A stretch of 64,000 nt of DNA from Thermoplasmata archaeon (GTDB lineage: Archaea > Thermoplasmatota > Thermoplasmata > Thermoplasmatales > Thermoplasmataceae), in NCBI GenBank assembly GCA_021817255.1, contig JAKAVO010000005.1, forward strand, positions 1 through 64,000, read 5' to 3'. Of this stretch, positions 62,092 to 64,000 are shown piece after piece. Each line of letters opens with the position of its first letter. Positions within the stretch are counted from its first letter, which is position 1. The translations under genes and the position numbers were made by a program. Below the pieces are notes generated by a model, which saw only the letters and a list, made by a program, of their open reading frames with translations, did no database searches and was not told the DNA's origin.

Positions 62092-63218
62092 GACTGATCT
62101 TTATTAGTATAATTGCCTGAGCTCAGGAATGCCGTCCTCTTTCTATGAATAGCAGCTGTTATCATTGCAATAGCTATCCCAACTGAAATTATAATCACTG
62201 ATTCAAGCGCCTGCCCAAATCCTACATACTTTAAGGAATACCTCAGGTATCCAACAATTCCAAGTATCAACAGTTCTGCTGACAGGGAGAACGAGACTGC
62301 GTAAAAAATAGTATCTGACCTTGGTGAACCACCAATATAAATGTCTGCAATCTTAAAAAGAGCCCTGGATACTATTGAAACATAAACCCATATGCCGAAT
62401 ATCTGAAGGAAGAACAGTAATCTGTCAAGTGGGGGCATCCTGATATTATAAAGAATGGAATAGGTTGAAGTTATCCCAACCAGGAATATGCCTATGGAAA
62501 CTATGGTTGATATGAACATGACTCTTGCCTCCTCAGAATAGGCTTTTACGTCGTTCAAAATCATGTTGATCTTTGTTCTCAGATCAAAACCCCTTTCTGT
62601 AAAATACGCACCAAGAACTATGATAACAAGTGTGAGAGCGTACAGCGAAGGGCTCGTGGTCAATTTGCCAGTTAGATCGAAAAATGCTATAAATGAAAGG
62701 ACAGCAACTCCATAAACAAGGAGGATGAGGCCAATAGGAATGAAAATTTTCTTAAAAAATTTCTTGTCTTTCATGGCTTTTACCACGTAATAGTAAAGCG
62801 ATTCAATATTCTGGTTGTGGCGCACTATTATATGTTTAACATACCTTATTTTTGTCCTTGACAGAATCAATGGAATTACATAATCATCCTCAGCACCATC
62901 TGAAATTAATATGCAGTCATTATATTTTCCTTCCGAAAATACATCGTCAAGTTGTTTTGAGATGATTTCGTCCGATTTTTCCCCTACATCATCATCTCCC
63001 GTAACAAGGGCTATTTCAACGTCTTCTCCCTTTGACTGTAAATTTTCATAATGTTTGAGGGCTCCAAATAATGCGTTTGCATCGGAGTCTTCAGGATCGG
63101 CAGTGATCAGTTTTACTGCGGCATTATAGCACTGGGAGTACCCCACAACTGGTCCCTTGATTCCGGACTTTTCTCCGTAGTCGTTATCCCTGTCTATGTT
63201 CAGTATTAAAGTGGTCAT
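62088..63218 (-). CDS. DUF373-family membrane protein
   Basis: The 376-residue protein has a cytoplasmic domain of about 155 residues (LILNIDRDNDYGEKSGIKGP, ALVTGDDDVG, ILISDGAEDDYVIPLIL, with many acidic residues) and then about seven membrane segments. This layout is the archaeal DUF373 family. The start resembles a nucleotide- or metal-binding Rossmann-type fold. The function is unknown. Its 4-bp overlap with the MptE-like gene suggests one transcript. Confidence 0.85.
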   Translation of the reverse strand: MTTLILNIDRDNDYGEKSGIKGPVVGYSQCYNAAVKLITADPEDSDANALFGALKHYENLQSKGEDVEIALVTGDDDVGEKSDEIISKQLDDVFSEGKYNDCILISDGAEDDYVIPLILSRTKIRYVKHIIVRHNQNIESLYYYVVKAMKDKKFFKKIFIPIGLILLVYGVAVLSFIAFFDLTGKLTTSPSLYALTLVIIVLGAYFTERGFDLRTKINMILNDVKAYSEEARVMFISTIVSIGIFLVGITSTYSILYNIRMPPLDRLLFFLQIFGIWVYVSIVSRALFKIADIYIGGSPRSDTIFYAVSFSLSAELLILGIVGYLRYSLKYVGFGQALESVIIISVGIAIAMITAAIHRKRTAFLSSGNYTNKDQS

Positions 63219-63270
63219 TGCCCAGTTTCTATATGCATAAGAGATTATTTAAATTTATGTGCAGAATAAT

Positions 63271-63486
63271 TTACTTAATTACGTAATAACCCGCACTTTT
63301 TTGCCTTGCAATTCTCTTTACGTAAGATTTAGTCAACAGTTCCTGCAGAGCCGCATTAACGAGTGCCTTGCCAAGATTTGAGGCTTTCATTATATCGTCT
63401 GCAGTTTTCAACTTATCTTCAGCCACAGCATTTATTTTTTTCAGTGCATCGTAAACCTTTTTTGCGTTTACAGATAATTCATCCAT
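63271..63486 (-). CDS. Small winged-helix DNA-binding protein
   Basis: The 71-residue protein reads as a single winged-helix domain: KKVYDALKKI, KTADDIMKASNLGKALVNAALQELL (helix-turn-helix) and SYVKRIARQKSAGYYVIK (wing). It has no effector domain. It may be a local regulator or chromatin-linked protein. Confidence 0.72.
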   Translation of the reverse strand: MDELSVNAKKVYDALKKINAVAEDKLKTADDIMKASNLGKALVNAALQELLTKSYVKRIARQKSAGYYVIK

Positions 63487-63644
63487 TTTGTTCCCAGTTA
63501 GGTAGGGGATATGTCTATATATTTTTTATCAAGAATGTTCATTATTTATTTACACTATAGAAATCTGTCACAGATGTACAGTTGTAAACTGCATTCAAAT
63601 ACATGCATTTTTAGTTAGTCATTTGTCGAAGTCATATTTAACAA

Positions 63645-63656
63645 TTTTTAAATATA
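63645..63656 (+). promoter_or_regulatory. TATA box of the HMG-CoA synthase gene
   Basis: TTTTTAAATATA is centred about 27 nt before the ATG at 63678, fitting a leaderless message. Confidence 0.55.
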
Positions 63657-63677
63657 TTGGAAATTTTATCCCCAGAT

Positions 63678-64000
63678 ATGGAGAAAAGTGGAATCGTGAG
63701 TTATGGGAGCTATATCCCTAAATATAGAATTAAACCAGATGAAATTGCTCGTATCTGGGGTGAAGATCCTGAGAACATCAAGAGTGGAATTTATATTTTA
63801 AGCAAATCTGTTCCTTCTCCTGATGAGGATGTTGCGACTATATCAGTTGAAGCTGCAAGAACAGCCCTAAAAAGGGGAGGAATAAAAGGGGAGAAGATTG
63901 AAGCCATGTATATTGGCTCAGAAAGCCATCCTTATGCTGTAAAACCGACAACGACAATAGTTTCATCAGCTATAGGTGCGAAATTCAATATGTTTTCCGC
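63678..64000 (+). CDS. Hydroxymethylglutaryl-CoA synthase, N-terminal fragment
   Basis: The enzyme makes HMG-CoA from acetoacetyl-CoA and acetyl-CoA for the mevalonate route to archaeal lipids. The first 107 residues are present: [20 protein letters not shown], a conserved start of archaeal enzymes, [18 protein letters not shown] and [16 protein letters not shown]. The catalytic Cys lies just past the window edge, so activity cannot be judged. Confidence 0.92.
   Translation, partial: MEKSGIVSYGSYIPKYRIKPDEIARIWGEDPENIKSGIYILSKSVPSPDEDVATISVEAARTALKRGGIKGEKIEAMYIGSESHPYAVKPTTTIVSSAIGAKFNMFS

Noticed and set aside
1-64000. CRISPR arrays, cas genes, prophage or replication origin
   Set aside because: No regularly spaced repeats, cas-like proteins, integrase or clustered origin repeats were seen.

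Overview
The window comes from an archaeon of the Thermoplasmatales type. The proteasome alpha subunit at 20771-21475 opens with the same residues as I recall for Thermoplasma acidophilum PsmA. The window also holds archaeal uS7, uS12, uL11, uL1, uL10 and P1/L12, an archaeal RNase P RNA, deoxyhypusine synthase, a GINS subunit, HMG-CoA synthase, and tRNA genes without an encoded CCA. Many first genes of transcription units have a TATA box about 25 nt before the start codon, which suggests leaderless mRNAs. Internal operon genes carry GGTG or GGAG Shine-Dalgarno sites. The genome is AT-rich and densely packed, with many 1-11 bp gene overlaps.

Layout. 1-2.4 kb: Kdp potassium pump (kdpA and the start of kdpB) and a stand-alone Lrp/AsnC ligand-binding domain. 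2.9-7 kb: a repeat-bearing surface protein, a decayed metal/FeS-type regulator and a small unknown gene. 7-17.3 kb: deoxyhypusine synthase, transporters (two MFS, one ABC-2 type, one APC), a PadR regulator, small membrane proteins and the rps12-rps7 pair. 17.3-24.5 kb: 2-oxoacid:ferredoxin oxidoreductase, tRNA-Ser overlapping a CoA-binding protein gene, psmA, and an Nre DNA-repair / TatD-like hydrolase / GINS cluster. 24.5-37.8 kb: a second surface protein, RNase P RNA, a glycosyltransferase, an ABC1/UbiB kinase, ribulose-phosphate epimerase, an MDR dehydrogenase, small unknowns, a prolyl oligopeptidase and a broken DNA adenine methylase. 37.9-44.3 kb: tRNA-Ile, then a compact operon for a complete lipoylated 2-oxoacid dehydrogenase complex flanked by lipA and lipB. 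45-57.8 kb: an ALDH-like pseudoenzyme, isocitrate dehydrogenase, an APH-family kinase, purA, a third secreted protein, a DRG-type GTPase and an amino-acid catabolic operon (formiminotransferase, cyclodeaminase, threonine deaminase). 58-64 kb: the L11-L1-L10-L12 operon, a ComB-family phosphatase, an MptE-like pterin kinase, a DUF373 membrane protein, a small winged-helix protein and the start of HMG-CoA synthase.

Central carbon logic: pyruvate and other 2-oxoacids can be oxidised both by the ferredoxin-linked enzyme and by the NAD-linked E1-E2-E3 complex. Isocitrate dehydrogenase and threonine or formiminoglutamate breakdown feed the same pathways.

The most striking observation is a 49-bp hairpin sequence that looks like the right end of an IS200/IS605 (TnpB-type) element. 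It sits exactly inside the DPPY catalytic motif of the DNA adenine methylase gene, just after TTTAC and with no target duplication. Deleting it restores the reading frame and the motif. Other points of interest are two genes broken at identical A7 runs, a LipB octanoyltransferase in a lineage without an obvious acyl-carrier-protein source, and dispersed intergenic remnants that share a short coding-like signature.
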